DNA of 5,125 nucleotides from Gammaproteobacteria bacterium (GTDB taxonomy: Bacteria; Pseudomonadota; Gammaproteobacteria; JAPPPA01): positions 1 to 5,125 of the forward strand of contig JAPPPA010000032.1 of assembly GCA_028817755.1 (NCBI GenBank), written 5' to 3'. This document shows positions 5,082-5,125 of this stretch, one piece after another. A program made the translations under genes and the position numbers. The first letter of the stretch is position 1. The number at the start of each line of letters is the position of its first letter. Below the pieces are notes generated by a model, which was given only the letters and a program-made list of their open reading frames with translations, was not told where the DNA came from and searched no databases.

Positions 5082-5096
5082 AGCCAGTTTCTGGCT
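5082..5096 (+). other. short hairpin downstream of ffs
   Basis: AGCCAG (5082-5087) and CTGGCT (5091-5096) form a 6-bp stem around TTT, ten or so bases after the SRP RNA. A T-run lies before it (TCTTTT) rather than after, so it is not a standard intrinsic terminator on the plus strand. It may define the 3' boundary of the ffs precursor. Confidence 0.35.
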
Positions 5097-5102
5097 GCAG
5101 AA

Positions 5103-5111
5103 TGATACAGT
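5103..5111 (+). promoter_or_regulatory. extended -10 promoter candidate at the window end
   Basis: TGATACAGT reads as TGn followed by the -10 box TACAGT (four of six). No recognisable -35 is seen at 16-18 bases. It would start transcription near 5118 towards a plus-strand gene beyond the window; dnaX commonly follows ffs in gammaproteobacteria, but it is not visible here. A nine-base motif can occur by chance. Confidence 0.3.
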
Positions 5112-5125
5112 GGCAACTTGAAACT

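Noticed and set aside
4838..5116. Minus-strand open frame of 92 codons across ffs
   Set aside because: It covers the complement of the SRP RNA and its structured leader; no protein motif is seen, and the RNA identification is strong.
1..5125. CRISPR array, insertion sequence, toxin-antitoxin or defence genes
   Set aside because: There are no spaced direct repeats, transposase motifs or accessory-type genes; all protein genes are core families.

Overview
This window is a core-chromosome segment, almost certainly from a gammaproteobacterium. The evidence is the gene order kdsA-eno-ftsB-ispD-ispF-truD, a KdsA of the Pseudomonas-like type, an SmrA-like protein, and a tRNA-Ser(GGA) followed by the 4.5S SRP RNA. 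Base composition looks mid-range and even, and I see no mobile element. I cannot name the genus; a marine or Pseudomonas-related lineage is a guess from protein style.

Bases 1-4077 hold a plus-strand run of six genes. The 3' end of kdsA (KDO8P synthase, lipopolysaccharide core) is followed by eno (glycolysis), ftsB (division), ispD and ispF (two steps of the MEP isoprenoid pathway) and truD (tRNA pseudouridine-13 synthase). Gaps are short (24, 38 and 34 bases) or negative (ftsB/ispD overlap by up to 29, ispD/ispF by 4), and no strong terminator interrupts the run, so shared transcripts are likely. TruD is short at 300 residues, with much of the family-specific TRUD domain reduced.

At 4074-4077 truD meets a convergent minus-strand gene, an SmrA-like Smr-domain protein. 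The tetranucleotide TTAA supplies both stop codons. Many gammaproteobacteria have surE-pcm-nlpD-rpoS after truD; here that block is not adjacent.

Bases 4599-5125 are an RNA-gene region on the plus strand. A good stringent-type promoter candidate precedes tRNA-Ser(GGA). A perfect 18-bp hairpin then begins on the last base of the encoded CCA. About 150 bases packed with further stem-loops follow, two of them displaying AGGA in the loop. Next come the 4.5S SRP RNA (ffs) and a short tail with an extended -10 candidate, probably leading into the next plus-strand gene (dnaX would be usual). The unexplained structure in this window lies mainly in the tRNA-to-ffs spacer. I found no new protein system.
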